A DNA stretch of 64,000 bases, taken from positions 5,272 through 69,271 of the forward strand of contig DASXUC010000116.1 in assembly GCA_036505015.1 (NCBI GenBank). Reading direction: 5' to 3'. This document shows, piece by piece, positions 51,046 to 59,569 of the stretch. Each line of letters opens with the position of its first letter. Positions within the stretch are counted from its first letter, which is position 1. This DNA comes from DASXUC01 sp036505015 (GTDB taxonomy: Bacteria; Sysuimicrobiota; Sysuimicrobiia; Sysuimicrobiales; Kaftiobacteriaceae). Below the pieces are notes generated by a model. The model did not search any database. It was given only the letters and a program-made list of their open reading frames with translations, and was not told the DNA's origin. The translations under genes were made by a program, and so were the position numbers.

Positions 51046-52875
51046 ATGAGGCTGCGCGTGGTGCCTGCGGTCTGTGCGATCGCAGGTATGTTGTGTGCGC
51101 TGACGTGGACTCCCCCGGTACGCGGTCAGGAACCCCCGGAATTCGAGGGCGAAGAAATCGTGGTCCCCGGACGCCGGAGCCAGTCGACGGCGACGACGCC
51201 GGCGTACGTCACGGTCATCCCCGGCAGTCTGCTCCGAGCGCTCGGGTTCCTCACGCTGGCCGATGCCCTGCAGTTCTTCGCTGAGATCAACGTCCGCAGC
51301 GCCGGATCCGGACCGGGCGGGCTGCAGCAGGTGTCGATCCGGGGCTCGTCGCCCCAGCAGGTCCTCATCTTGATCGATGGGGTCCCCCTCAACGGGACAT
51401 CCCAGTTCGGCATCAATCTCAGCACGATTACCCTTGCCGACGTCGACCGGGTGGAGATCTTACGCGGACCGTACTCGGCCATCTACGGCAGCGGGGCGCT
51501 GGGAGGCGTGATCAACATCGTGACGCGCGGCGATCCCCAATCCGAGGGCTCGCTGGCGGGCACCACCACCCCCGGGGCGCAATTCGCCGTGCGGATCGGG
51601 CGGAAGTTCCCCGGGGGGACCATCAGCCTGGGGGCGGAGCGTCTCTGGACGCAGGGCGACCGGCCCAACTCCGACGCGCTGCGCTGGACGGCCGGCGGGC
51701 GCATCGTGTTCCAGCGCAGCCCCACCGCGCAGCTGACCCTGCTGCTGCACCACACGTCCGGGGAAGGGGGAGCGCCGGGCAGCACGGTGTTTCCATCATT
51801 GACAGACAGGGTCTCCGACGGCCGGACGGTTGGCAGTGTCACGTGGACGGTGAAGCAGCCGGAGGGAGGAGAGCGCCAGGCGCGCCTCTGGGGGCTGGCC
51901 GACCGGGTCACCTTTCTCTCTCCATCCGCAGGCTATCGCGCCTTCTCCAACGGCACAGCCGTGGGCATGAGCTGGCAGCAGGTCCGCCAGATCCCCAACG
52001 GGCTGCTGACCTGGGGGCTGGAAGGGCAACAGGTCTCGTTCGCGTACCGTGACGCCTCTCCGTTCGGCAGTACACGATTCAGCTCGTCCGAGGTGACCGT
52101 TGCCGGATATGTACAGTACGACGTCATCATCCGCGAGAAAACGCTGCTCGGGGCCGGCCTGCGGTATGACGTGGATTCCCTGTACGGATCCCAGCTCAAC
52201 CCGCGGGTAGGATTCGTTCATTTCCTGACTCCCGCACTGCGGCTGCGGGGAGGGATCGGGCGCACGTTCCGCGGGCCGACGTTTGGGGAGCTCTTCTTCC
52301 CCGGATGCAGCAACCCGGGCCTGAAGCCCGAGTCCGCATGGTCGGCGGACCTGGGTCTGGAGGCGACGGTGCGCCCATCGCTGCAGGTACGTGTGAACGG
52401 ATTCGCCACGCAGGCACGGAACCTTATCGTCGGCGGCTGTAACCCCCGCAACGTCGGCCTGGCAGCGGTATCCGGGCTGTCGGGGGAACTCGTCGGCCGG
52501 TTGGCCGACCGCTGGGCCGTCAGCGTCAACGCCACGTGGACCCATGCCAGCAACCTCCTCACCGGCCGCGCCATCCTGCGCGTGCCGGCCGCGCAGGCCA
52601 ACATGATCCTGCGTTATACGATCGATGCGAAAAGGAGTCTTGCGCTCCTGGCGAACTACGTATCAGATCGCACCGACTTGGATTTCTCGGTGTTTCCCGC
52701 AAAAGTTGTCTCCCTGACGCCGTATCTCGCCATCGGTGCCCGCTACGAGCGCCGTCTCGCGGACTGGGTGATCCGTGTCGGAGTCGACAACGTGTTCGAC
52801 GTACGCTATGCACCGCTGCGGGGATTTCCGGCGCCTCGGAGGACCTTCTACGTGCAGTTCGGACGGGCATTTTGA
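51046..52875 (+). CDS. btuB: BtuB-like TonB-dependent cobalamin receptor
   Basis: 609 aa from the ATG at 51046, 8 bp after AGGAGG; signal peptide to about 28. EEIVVPGRRS is the TonB box. Plug domain about 45-155: VTVIPGSLLRALGFLTLADALQFF, VSIRGSSPQQVLILIDGVPLNG, VDRVEILRGPYSAIYGSGALGGVINIVT. The barrel follows to a C-terminal FYVQFGRAF with the terminal Phe of outer-membrane proteins. The riboswitch upstream identifies cobalamin or a corrinoid as ligand. DUF6580 and TonB-like genes follow at short spacing. Confidence 0.93.
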   Translation: MRLRVVPAVCAIAGMLCALTWTPPVRGQEPPEFEGEEIVVPGRRSQSTATTPAYVTVIPGSLLRALGFLTLADALQFFAEINVRSAGSGPGGLQQVSIRGSSPQQVLILIDGVPLNGTSQFGINLSTITLADVDRVEILRGPYSAIYGSGALGGVINIVTRGDPQSEGSLAGTTTPGAQFAVRIGRKFPGGTISLGAERLWTQGDRPNSDALRWTAGGRIVFQRSPTAQLTLLLHHTSGEGGAPGSTVFPSLTDRVSDGRTVGSVTWTVKQPEGGERQARLWGLADRVTFLSPSAGYRAFSNGTAVGMSWQQVRQIPNGLLTWGLEGQQVSFAYRDASPFGSTRFSSSEVTVAGYVQYDVIIREKTLLGAGLRYDVDSLYGSQLNPRVGFVHFLTPALRLRGGIGRTFRGPTFGELFFPGCSNPGLKPESAWSADLGLEATVRPSLQVRVNGFATQARNLIVGGCNPRNVGLAAVSGLSGELVGRLADRWAVSVNATWTHASNLLTGRAILRVPAAQANMILRYTIDAKRSLALLANYVSDRTDLDFSVFPAKVVSLTPYLAIGARYERRLADWVIRVGVDNVFDVRYAPLRGFPAPRRTFYVQFGRAF

Positions 52876-52891
52876 CAGGGGGGATCGATCC

Positions 52892-53422
52892 ATGAAACCG
52901 AGGACGCTTGCGGTGGTGGTGCTCGTTCTGGCGGCGGCCGGTGCGCGGCTGCTGCCGCATCCACCGAATGTGACGCCCATCGCCGCGATGGCCCTCTTCG
53001 GGGGCGCGTCCTTCGACGACGCCCGCATGGCCCTCGCCGTGCCGCTGGCGGCGATGCTGCTCAGCGACGTGGTCTTGGGGTTGCACGCCACGATGCCCTT
53101 TGTCTATCTGGGTTTCCTGCTCATTGCCGGCATCGGCCTGTGGCTGCGGACGCGCCGATCGATCCCGACCATCGCGGCGGGCGCCGTCGTCGGTTCGATC
53201 GCGTTTTTCCTGATTACGAACTTCGGGGTCTGGGCCACGACGACGTTCTACCCAAAGACCGCTGCGGGACTGTGGGCAGCGTACGTCGCCGGGCTGCCGT
53301 TCTTCCGGAACACGGTCCTCGGCGACCTGTTCTACTGCGCGGTGCTCTTCGGCGGGTGGGCGGCGCTGGAGCGGATCGTGCCCTCGCTGCGCACAGGCGC
53401 CGCCGTGGCCCAGGGGTCGTGA
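52892..53422 (+). CDS. DUF6580 membrane protein, likely vitamin-uptake component
   Basis: 176 aa from the ATG at 52892, 16 bp after btuB. Five or six helices: about 5-20, 28-45 (VTPIAAMALFGGASF), 50-70, 75-95, 103-125 and 145-165. ARLLPHPPNVTPIAAMALFGG and NFGVWATTTFYPKTAAGLWAAYVAGLPFFRNTVLGDLFY are the DUF6580 signatures, a family annotated as putative ECF-type S component. Its place downstream of a B12 riboswitch and btuB suggests an inner-membrane corrinoid (or precursor) transport role. Confidence 0.85.
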   Translation: MKPRTLAVVVLVLAAAGARLLPHPPNVTPIAAMALFGGASFDDARMALAVPLAAMLLSDVVLGLHATMPFVYLGFLLIAGIGLWLRTRRSIPTIAAGAVVGSIAFFLITNFGVWATTTFYPKTAAGLWAAYVAGLPFFRNTVLGDLFYCAVLFGGWAALERIVPSLRTGAAVAQGS

Positions 53423-53444
53423 GACTCGCTCGAGGCGCCTGCTG

Positions 53445-54263
53445 ATGCGGCGGCTGCGCGCTTGGCGAGCGGCGGTCGCTGCCGCCGTCGCGGTCGTGGC
53501 TGGGCTGGCCCTGACCCCCCTGCATGCCCCCATCGCTGACCTCGCCGTCCGTTCCGGCCGGTTGTTCGCTCCTGCTCCCACCGCGGCTGAGGAAGGGGAT
53601 CCGATTTCGACCGCGCTTTCGGCCGCGCCCTCCCGTCTGCCCATATCGCCGCGCACCCGATCACCACGCGCGGTCGGGTCCATCCAGTCCCATCGGTCCG
53701 CCACCGCATCGTCCGCTCCGGCGCACGCGCGCGGCGATCCCCGGCCAACTGCGAAGCATTCAGGTGTTGCGCGCCGATCCGGCGTCTCTCGCGTGCAGGC
53801 TCCGATCGCCTCGCATTCAGGTCCGGTCCGCGAAAGTCAGAGGACGCCGGAGGACCTTGCCGCTGCAGTATCCGTCCCGGTCACCCTGCCGGAGGCCACC
53901 GGGCCAGATCCCGAGGTCTCAGAGGTCGCCGGGACGCCGCCCATCGTCCATGCACCCCAGATCACGCCTCCCGTGCCGCTGGATGAGCCGCCGCTGGATC
54001 CGGTCATGAAGGCTTCCGCCAGCACCACGGCCGCGGGGGCGGTAGGGCTCGAAGAAATTTCAGTCCGCGGAAGGCTCCGGGTGAAGATTCTGGTCCGTGC
54101 CGATGGCACGGTCGGCGGGGTCGAGGTCCTCGTGTCATCAGGAGACCTCGTGCTGGACGAGGCTGCGCGGCGGGGGCTGCTTCGGTGGCGGTTCGAACCG
54201 GCGCGGCGCGACGGAACGCCGATCGACGCCTACCTGCTGCTGTGGATTACCTTCCGTGAGTGA
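53445..54263 (+). CDS. TonB-like energy-coupling protein
   Basis: 272 aa. N-terminal membrane helix (about 8-27), a long low-complexity Ala/Pro/Arg/Ser region (about 40-190) ending in Pro-rich HAPQITPPVPLDEPPLDP, and a C-terminal TonB domain (about 200-272): ISVRGRLRVKILVRADGTVGGVEVLVSSGDLVLDEAARRGLLRWRFEPARRDGTPIDAYLLLWITF. It transmits proton-motive energy to BtuB. No exbB/exbD is found in the window. Likely part of the riboswitch-controlled operon. Confidence 0.82.
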   Translation: MRRLRAWRAAVAAAVAVVAGLALTPLHAPIADLAVRSGRLFAPAPTAAEEGDPISTALSAAPSRLPISPRTRSPRAVGSIQSHRSATASSAPAHARGDPRPTAKHSGVARRSGVSRVQAPIASHSGPVRESQRTPEDLAAAVSVPVTLPEATGPDPEVSEVAGTPPIVHAPQITPPVPLDEPPLDPVMKASASTTAAGAVGLEEISVRGRLRVKILVRADGTVGGVEVLVSSGDLVLDEAARRGLLRWRFEPARRDGTPIDAYLLLWITFRE

Positions 54264-55506
54264 CCGGCCGATGGTCACCGCGGCGGGCGACGCGGCGCCT
54301 GCCGCCGGCATCGGTGCGCCAGAGATCGTGCGCCGGATCCAATACGGGGTTCTGCTCGGAACCGCCGCCTTCTACTCCGCGGGGTACGCCGCCGTGGGCC
54401 TCGTGGCGATGCTGGCCGCGCTGGTGGCCGAGGCGATCGTGACCCGCCGGCTGCCGTGGCGGCGCAGCGCGCTGGACCCATACCTGGGGGCGTTTGTGGG
54501 CGGGTTCGTGTTGTCCGGCCTGCTGTCCACGTACCGGTCGGTGGCAATAGGATCCGCAGTGCTCGCGGCGCTGTCCATTTACGTGTCGTACGGGCCCCTC
54601 TACCGGGCGACCAGCGACGATCAGCGATTTCTCATTCCATATCTCTGGACCTGGTATATCGGGGGCGTGCTGGCCGCGGGGGTCGCCATCGTCCTGTTCG
54701 TAGTCCAACACGCCGCGCAGGCCACGCTGCCCGCGCTGGGTCCCAACGGCCTGGGCAGCACGCTCCTGGTCGCCCTGATCCTGGGCGGTGGCATGGTGCT
54801 GACGACGAGATCATTGCTGCGCTACGCGGCCGGCATCGGTGTGCTGGTTGTCGCCATCGCCCTCGCGTTTACGACATCGCGCGGCGCCTGGCTGGGCGCC
54901 GCGTCGGGACTCCTCGCGCTGCTGCTGCTGTCCTGGCGCCGCCTCTGGCGCGTCTTTCTGGCCGCGGGGGTTGTGATCGTCGTATCCCTGGCACTGATGG
55001 GTCCCGAGGCCGCGGTGCTGAAGAAGAAGGTCGTTTCGATTGTCAGCATCCACAAGAACGAGGGACGGGTGTTCCTTGCGAGATCGGCGCTCGCGATTGC
55101 CGCGGATCACCCCCTGGTGGGCTCCGGACTGAATACGTTCGTGCTGCTCCATCCCCATCCCAGCCTCGCCGGCGAGCGGTTCGCGAAAAAGCCCGCCGCC
55201 CGGGCGACGCCGTACGCGCACAACGTGCTGCTCAACATGGCCGCGGAAGGCGGCCTGCTGGGCCTCGGGGCCTTCATGGCTATGCTGATCCGGGGAGGGG
55301 TCGCAGGCTGGCGTTGGTACGCCGCATCATCGGGCCCGGACCGCGCCGCCTGCGCCGCGGTTCTCGCCGCGTTCCTGGGCCTGCTTGTCCACCAGCAGTT
55401 CGACGGGACGGTGCTGTCCGTCCACATCGGCGCGGGTCTGTGGTTCCTGCTGGCGATCATGATGGTTAACGAGGCCCGCGTCCGCCGCGTGCGGAGTGTG
55501 CGGTGA
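54256..55506 (+). CDS. O-antigen ligase / polymerase-like membrane protein
   Basis: 416 aa from the GTG at 54256, overlapping the TonB-like gene by 8 bp (an ATG lies at 54271). About ten membrane helices. The Wzy_C/WaaL-type motif FLARSALAIAADHPLVGSGLNTFVLLHP, followed by TPYAHNVLLNMAAEGGLLGL, is the periplasmic ligase loop with its conserved Arg and His. It should ligate or polymerise lipid-linked glycans, matching wecA/wecB at 22-25 kb. WaaL and Wzy cannot be told apart here. It overlaps the YqgF-like gene by 4 bp. Confidence 0.85.
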   Translation: MSDRPMVTAAGDAAPAAGIGAPEIVRRIQYGVLLGTAAFYSAGYAAVGLVAMLAALVAEAIVTRRLPWRRSALDPYLGAFVGGFVLSGLLSTYRSVAIGSAVLAALSIYVSYGPLYRATSDDQRFLIPYLWTWYIGGVLAAGVAIVLFVVQHAAQATLPALGPNGLGSTLLVALILGGGMVLTTRSLLRYAAGIGVLVVAIALAFTTSRGAWLGAASGLLALLLLSWRRLWRVFLAAGVVIVVSLALMGPEAAVLKKKVVSIVSIHKNEGRVFLARSALAIAADHPLVGSGLNTFVLLHPHPSLAGERFAKKPAARATPYAHNVLLNMAAEGGLLGLGAFMAMLIRGGVAGWRWYAASSGPDRAACAAVLAAFLGLLVHQQFDGTVLSVHIGAGLWFLLAIMMVNEARVRRVRSVR

Positions 55507-55958
55507 GCGGTGCCGATCCCGTCATCCTGGCCGTCGATCCCGGTCGGGAGAAGTGCGGCATGGCCGTCCTCGACGGAGGGCGGGTGGTGGCACGGGGGGT
55601 GCTCCCGATAGATCAGATGGCGGCCACCGCGCTGCGGTGGGCGCGGGATTTTGGGGCACACACCATCGTGCTGGGCAACCGCACCGGGGCCGCCGACGCG
55701 AAGGCGCGCCTGGAGGCCGCCGTATCCGCCGTCCCGGTCGTTCTGGTCGATGAAGCGGGAACGACTGAGGTCGCGCGGAGGCGGTACTTCGCCGAGCACC
55801 CGCCCCGGGGGTGGAGACGGCTGATCCCTGTCGGCATGCAGACGCCACCCGATCCGTACGACGACTACGTCGCGGTCCTGCTGGCGGAGCGCTTTCTGAG
55901 CGACGTGGGCAAGCTGGCGGGGACCTCCCAAAACGGCAACGTACGCCCGTTCAGGTAG
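55503..55958 (+). CDS. YqgF/RuvX-like RNase H-fold nuclease
   Basis: 151 aa from a GTG (GTGA overlap with the previous stop). RNase H-like fold: ILAVDPGREKCGMAVLDGG (first catalytic Asp), AHTIVLGNRTGA, VVLVDEAGTTEVARRRYFAEHPPRGWRRL and PDPYDDYVAVLLAERFL (second acidic cluster). This is the branch annotated as pre-16S rRNA-processing nuclease YqgF. The RuvX/YqgF role in 16S maturation is known in E. coli; equivalence here is inferred. Confidence 0.75.
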   Translation: MSGADPVILAVDPGREKCGMAVLDGGRVVARGVLPIDQMAATALRWARDFGAHTIVLGNRTGAADAKARLEAAVSAVPVVLVDEAGTTEVARRRYFAEHPPRGWRRLIPVGMQTPPDPYDDYVAVLLAERFLSDVGKLAGTSQNGNVRPFR

Positions 55959-56261
55959 AAGGAGGAAGGTCAGGGGACGGCGTATAGCACCCTGGGTTAG
56001 CTTCAGGCCCCGTTTGGGGCTTCTGTGGGTGTTTTTGCGTTGGTGCCAGGTGTTACCCGCCGTTCGGCCCTCGATGTCGAGGGCACAGCGCGGTCAGGCG
56101 GAAGAGAGGGGGGCCGTTTGCAGGAACGATCCGCCGAGCCGGGATGGTAGGGGACGAAAAAAGGGCCGACGGTCGACCGGTCGTACAGAGAGGAAACACG
56201 CACACTCGTCTGTCCCACCGGATCGTCTGCGGCTCAATACTCTAGGGGGTAACGAGCCGAC
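55959..56261 (+). other. Leader of the SLH-porin gene, with a weak terminator
   Basis: About 300 bp without a gene. GCCCC GTTT GGGGC (56007-56020) is a short hairpin followed after 10 bp by GTTTTT, a possible terminator for the upstream operon. An AGGGGG at 56244-56249 precedes the porin start by 12 bp. A promoter must lie here for such an abundant type of protein, but I cannot pick a convincing -35/-10 pair. Confidence 0.45.
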
Positions 56262-57839
56262 ATGAAGAAAGTCGCGCTTGCCTTTGCAGCATTGCTCGTG
56301 CTTATGGTTGTCGCCCCCGCCTTCAGCCAGCCGTTCGCGGACGTGCCCACGGATCACTGGGCATTCGATGCGATCGCGGAACTGGCTGCGAAGGGGATCA
56401 TCGAGGGCTACCCCGATGGAACCTTCAAGGGCGATCGGGCGCTGACCCGTTACGAAATGGCCATGGTGATCGCCAGAGTGCTGGCGCGCATCGAGGCCAT
56501 CAAAATCCCGCCGCCTCCGGCCCCGGTGAAGATCCCGCCGCCTGAGGTCACGCGGGCAGACATCCAGACCCTGCAGCGGCTGATTAACGAGTTCCGCGCA
56601 GAGCTGGCCGCTCTCGGCGTGCGGGTCACCGCGGTGGAGGAGGAGCTCACCGCCTTAAAGGCGCGTGTAGACAACACCTTCATCACCGGTGACTGGACGT
56701 ACATCTACTCGCTGGGCGGTGTTCCGAGCAGCTGGGAAGGTGGGTACTTCCCGCAGGTCATGCGGAGTCGCATCCGCCTGACCGTCCGGGGCCGCGTGGG
56801 CAGCCACACGTCCGTCTTCGCGCGTCTCCGGTGGAACAGCCGGACCTCCCTCGGCGACAGCGGTGCAGATTCGTTTGTCGTCGACTTCGACCGGTTGTAC
56901 TTTGACTACGCCGCGCCGTTTGGCGTGACGTTCCGCGTCGGCCGCGATTACTGGACCCTGGGCGACAACGGCATCCTGCTCGTGGGCCTGTTCTCCAGGG
57001 AAGGTATTCGCGCGCAGGGGAGCTTCGGTCCGCTGACGCTGACGGCCCTGACATACTTTGGGCCGCCAAACCTCGTCGGCCAGTTGGGCGCTGTTGCGAT
57101 CCCGACCTGGGCCGTCTATGCCTTCCGCGTGCAGGCGTCACTGCTCCCGGGCTGGACGTTCGGCGTGAACTTCCGCGCCGACCGCTGCGGCGGGGCTGGG
57201 GCGGTTGCCGGGTGTGGCAGCGGCGGGCTCTTTACCGGCTGGAACATCTTCGGCGTCTGGACCGGGTCCGGCTGGAGCTTCGACTGGTCGGGCAACATCA
57301 TCCCGGGCGTGACGTTCTCGGGTGAGTACGCGGCGTTCACGCCGTCCGCGGGATGCCCCACCGGCGCCATCGGTGGGATCACGACCGCCACCGGCTGCAG
57401 CGCGCTATTCGCCAACGTCGCATTCGACCTCGGACGGCTGACCGGCATGACGTCGTTCAGCCCGATGGTCAACGTCTGGTACAAGAACTACGGCGCCTAT
57501 TACCTGCTGAACCAGTCGAACCAGTTCAGCCTGGGCGGCCTGTGGTGGGGCTACAACAACCGCAACGTGAGGGCATGGGGCGTGGACGTCAGCATCAAGC
57601 CCATGACCGACCTCACGCTCTACTTCGCGTACGAGAACGGCGTAGTGAACAACGCGAACATCTTCTGGAACTTCCCGGCAGTGCTCGCGGGTGACAACTA
57701 CGTCGCCTATGTCGCGCGGGCCCAGTACAACCTGGGTCACAACGCGAACATCGCGCTCGAGTACTACAACTACCGCAACGTGACGACCGCAGACCAGATC
57801 GAGAGTCTGTACGCGGTCCGTCTGTTCCACCGCTGGTAG
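56262..57839 (+). CDS. SLH-domain outer-membrane porin (OmpM-like)
   Basis: 525 aa, signal peptide 1-22. One SLH domain at about 25-75: FADVPTDHWAFDAIAELAAKGIIEGYPDGTFKGDRALTRYEMAMVIARVLA. A Pro-rich hinge and coiled coil (about 88-130, LQRLINEFRAELAALGVRVTAVEEELTALKARV) lead to a beta-barrel from about 140 to the terminal RLFHRW. SLH-plus-porin proteins tether the outer membrane to peptidoglycan in Negativicutes, Deinococcus-Thermus, cyanobacteria and others lacking Pal/OmpA. Low-GC-skewed, Asn/Trp/Tyr-rich barrel and its own terminator point to strong expression. Confidence 0.93.
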   Translation: MKKVALAFAALLVLMVVAPAFSQPFADVPTDHWAFDAIAELAAKGIIEGYPDGTFKGDRALTRYEMAMVIARVLARIEAIKIPPPPAPVKIPPPEVTRADIQTLQRLINEFRAELAALGVRVTAVEEELTALKARVDNTFITGDWTYIYSLGGVPSSWEGGYFPQVMRSRIRLTVRGRVGSHTSVFARLRWNSRTSLGDSGADSFVVDFDRLYFDYAAPFGVTFRVGRDYWTLGDNGILLVGLFSREGIRAQGSFGPLTLTALTYFGPPNLVGQLGAVAIPTWAVYAFRVQASLLPGWTFGVNFRADRCGGAGAVAGCGSGGLFTGWNIFGVWTGSGWSFDWSGNIIPGVTFSGEYAAFTPSAGCPTGAIGGITTATGCSALFANVAFDLGRLTGMTSFSPMVNVWYKNYGAYYLLNQSNQFSLGGLWWGYNNRNVRAWGVDVSIKPMTDLTLYFAYENGVVNNANIFWNFPAVLAGDNYVAYVARAQYNLGHNANIALEYYNYRNVTTADQIESLYAVRLFHRW

Positions 57840-57853
57840 TTGCCGCTGCAGTC

Positions 57854-57886
57854 GGGCCCGGGGGGAATTGCCCCCGGGCCCTTTTT
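57854..57886 (+). terminator. Strong Rho-independent terminator
   Basis: GGGCCCGGGGG pairs with CCCCCGGGCCC (57854-57881) around a short loop, followed by TTTTT. It lies 15 bp after the porin stop codon. Confidence 0.95.
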
Positions 57887-58012
57887 GTTTACGCCCGTAT
57901 TCCGTTTGCGGCCCGCCTGGGTTACAATGGCCTTCGGAGCGCGCATCGATTCAGATCCGACGTGGGATAGTAAAGAGCGAGACCGTAGATCGCGACGTGC
58001 GGGGGATAGGCT

Positions 58013-58276
58013 ATGAAGATCTTGCTCGCCGTGGTGGTATTCGCAATCGTCGCCCAGTTCCCCAGCTGCGGCAACTTTGGCATCCAGCAGGGCGACATCG
58101 TCGGGTTTGTTGATGACAAGTACATCGCCGCCATCGACGGGCCGGCGCTGCCGTACATCGTCATCGGCGCCACCGAGTACGAAGTGCCGTGGTATTTCTA
58201 CCGGCTGGTGTCCATCAACGACCTCGTGAAGTTCAGCCACGGCACCTGGACCATTCTGAAGAAGGCGGCGAGATAG
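58013..58276 (+). CDS. Small exported protein, unknown
   Basis: 87 aa. N-terminal signal (MKILLAVVVFAIVAQFPSC), with Cys19 or so possibly a lipobox (QFPSC is a weak one), then about 65 residues: GDIVGFVDDKYIAAIDGPALPYIVIGATEYEVPWYFYRLVSINDLVKF. No family recognised. A TACAAT (57923-57928) lies about 85 bp upstream. Codon use and the plausible signal peptide support it as real. It lies alone between the porin terminator and the pyr promoter. Confidence 0.6.
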   Translation: MKILLAVVVFAIVAQFPSCGNFGIQQGDIVGFVDDKYIAAIDGPALPYIVIGATEYEVPWYFYRLVSINDLVKFSHGTWTILKKAAR

Positions 58277-58299
58277 CGGCAGCGCGGCGCGCGGCAGGA

Positions 58300-58329
58300 T
58301 TGACGCCCCGCCGCGCGAAATGGTAGAGT
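58300..58329 (+). promoter_or_regulatory. pyr operon promoter
   Basis: TTGACG at 58300-58305, 18-bp spacer, TAGAGT at 58324-58329. The predicted transcript start (about 58336) is just ahead of the PyrR-binding element, giving a leader of about 195 nt. Confidence 0.6.
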
Positions 58330-58345
58330 CCAAACGAGCCAGGTC

Positions 58346-58383
58346 GTGCCTTTAAACCGGTCCTGTGAGACCGGAAAGGGACC
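58346..58383 (+). promoter_or_regulatory. PyrR-binding RNA element
   Basis: CCTTTAAACCGGTCCTGTGA followed by GACCGGAAAGG forms the stem-loop bound by PyrR: a conserved UUUAA side, a CCGGUC/GACCGG-type stem and a GAGA-like loop with an A-rich closing internal bulge. UMP-bound PyrR holds such hairpins in Firmicutes and Actinobacteria to reduce pyr expression. The loop GTCCTG can alternatively pair with CAGGAC at 58448-58453, the foot of the attenuator stem. Confidence 0.75.
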
Positions 58384-58393
58384 CAGTGACAAA

Positions 58394-58517
58394 CGGGAAC
58401 GCGGGAACGCGGGAACGCGGGAACGCGACAACAACAGAGTGGATGTCCAGGACAGGGGGTCGTGCCCCTGTCCCTTCCATTTTGCGCGATCCCGCGATCC
58501 CCCGATCCCGCTATCCC
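58394..58517 (+). repeat. Tandem-arm hairpin, 8-bp units (pyr leader)
   Basis: Left arm 58394-58425: GGGAACGC four times without a mismatch. Right arm 58486-58517: GCGATCCC, GCGATCCC, CCGATCCC, GCTATCCC. Pairing leaves one A-A mismatch per unit. The attenuator hairpin at 58450-58473 lies within the spacer. Confidence 0.85.
58450..58484 (+). terminator. Attenuator hairpin in the pyr leader
   Basis: GGACAGGGG (58450-58458), loop GTCGTG, CCCCTGTCC (58465-58473), then CTTCCATTTTG. A perfect 9-bp GC-rich stem with a modest T-rich tail, 50 bp before pyrB. With the PyrR element upstream it has the layout of pyr attenuation. Confidence 0.75.
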
Positions 58518-58531
58518 GGAGGGGCCGGCTG

Positions 58532-59569
58532 ATGCCCCACCTCCTCGCCCTCCGCGATCTGTCCGCCACCGAGATCACCGGCCTGCTGGACCGCTCTGAG
58601 ATCTATGCGGCCGCCGACCGCGGCGATGAGCTGGCCGGCCTGACGATGGCGACGCTGTTCTACGAGCCCAGCACGCGTACGGAGATCTCCTTTGAGCTCG
58701 CCGCGCGCAGGCTGGGGGCGGACGTCGTGCGGTGCGATGTCGATCGCAGCAGCGTCAAGAAAGGCGAGTCCCTGGCCGATACCGTGCGCACCCTGGAGAG
58801 CCTGGGCGTCGGACTGATCGCGGTTCGCCACCCCGCCGCGGGCGCGGCACATCTGGCCGCCCGGCACGTCCGCTGCGCGGTGATCAACGCGGGCGATGGG
58901 ATGCATGAGCATCCTACGCAGGGGCTGCTCGACCTGCTGACCGTGCGCCGGGCCAAGGGGCGCATCGCCGGTCTGCGCGTGGCGATCGTCGGCGACGTGC
59001 GGCATTCCCGCGTCGCGCGCTCTGCGGCATGGGGATTTGCAAAACTCGGGGCGTCGGTGGTCGCGGTGGGGCCCGCGACACTGCTCCCGTCACACGCAGA
59101 CGGCCTGCCGGTCGGTCTCGCCACATCGCTCGCGGACGGCCTCGACGGTGCGGACGTCGTGATGGTGCTGCGGATGCAGCGCGAGCGTCAGCATGGAGGA
59201 TACGTCCCGTCGCTTGCCGAGTACACGCGGAGCTGGGGTATTGACAGCCGCGCACTCGGCGCCGCGAAGGCGGACGCCATCGTGCTGCATCCCGGACCGG
59301 CCAATCTCGGCATCGAGGTGTCGGCTGAGGTCGCCTACGGCCCCCAATCTCAGATCTCCAGGCAGGTGGCCGCCGGCGTGCCCGTGCGCATGGCCGCGAG
59401 CGCCTGGGCGGCCGGGCGCGACCGTGTGCTCCCCGCGGCGCACTCCCGGCGGGCCGCCGCAGCGGCGCGCCGCTCACTCGCGGCGAACGGGATCCTGCAA
59501 TTCGATCATCCTGCCGTGACCGGTCACGAGGCACGACGGTCGACGCAGCGCGGGACCAATGGCGACTGA
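58532..59569 (+). CDS. pyrB: Aspartate carbamoyltransferase catalytic chain
   Basis: 345 aa from the ATG at 58532. Carbamoyl-phosphate loop YEPSTRTEISFELAARRLGAD; the residue after STRT is Glu where Arg is usual. SSVKKGESLADTVRTLE holds the 80s-loop Ser and Lys. HEHPTQGLLDLLTV, VAIVGDVRHSRVARS, RMQRER and LHPGPANLG follow in the ATCase order. The 35-residue Ala/Arg-rich tail is an extension. It overlaps pyrC by 11 bp. First gene of pyrBCDFE under the PyrR leader. Confidence 0.95.
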   Translation: MPHLLALRDLSATEITGLLDRSEIYAAADRGDELAGLTMATLFYEPSTRTEISFELAARRLGADVVRCDVDRSSVKKGESLADTVRTLESLGVGLIAVRHPAAGAAHLAARHVRCAVINAGDGMHEHPTQGLLDLLTVRRAKGRIAGLRVAIVGDVRHSRVARSAAWGFAKLGASVVAVGPATLLPSHADGLPVGLATSLADGLDGADVVMVLRMQRERQHGGYVPSLAEYTRSWGIDSRALGAAKADAIVLHPGPANLGIEVSAEVAYGPQSQISRQVAAGVPVRMAASAWAAGRDRVLPAAHSRRAAAAARRSLAANGILQFDHPAVTGHEARRSTQRGTNGD

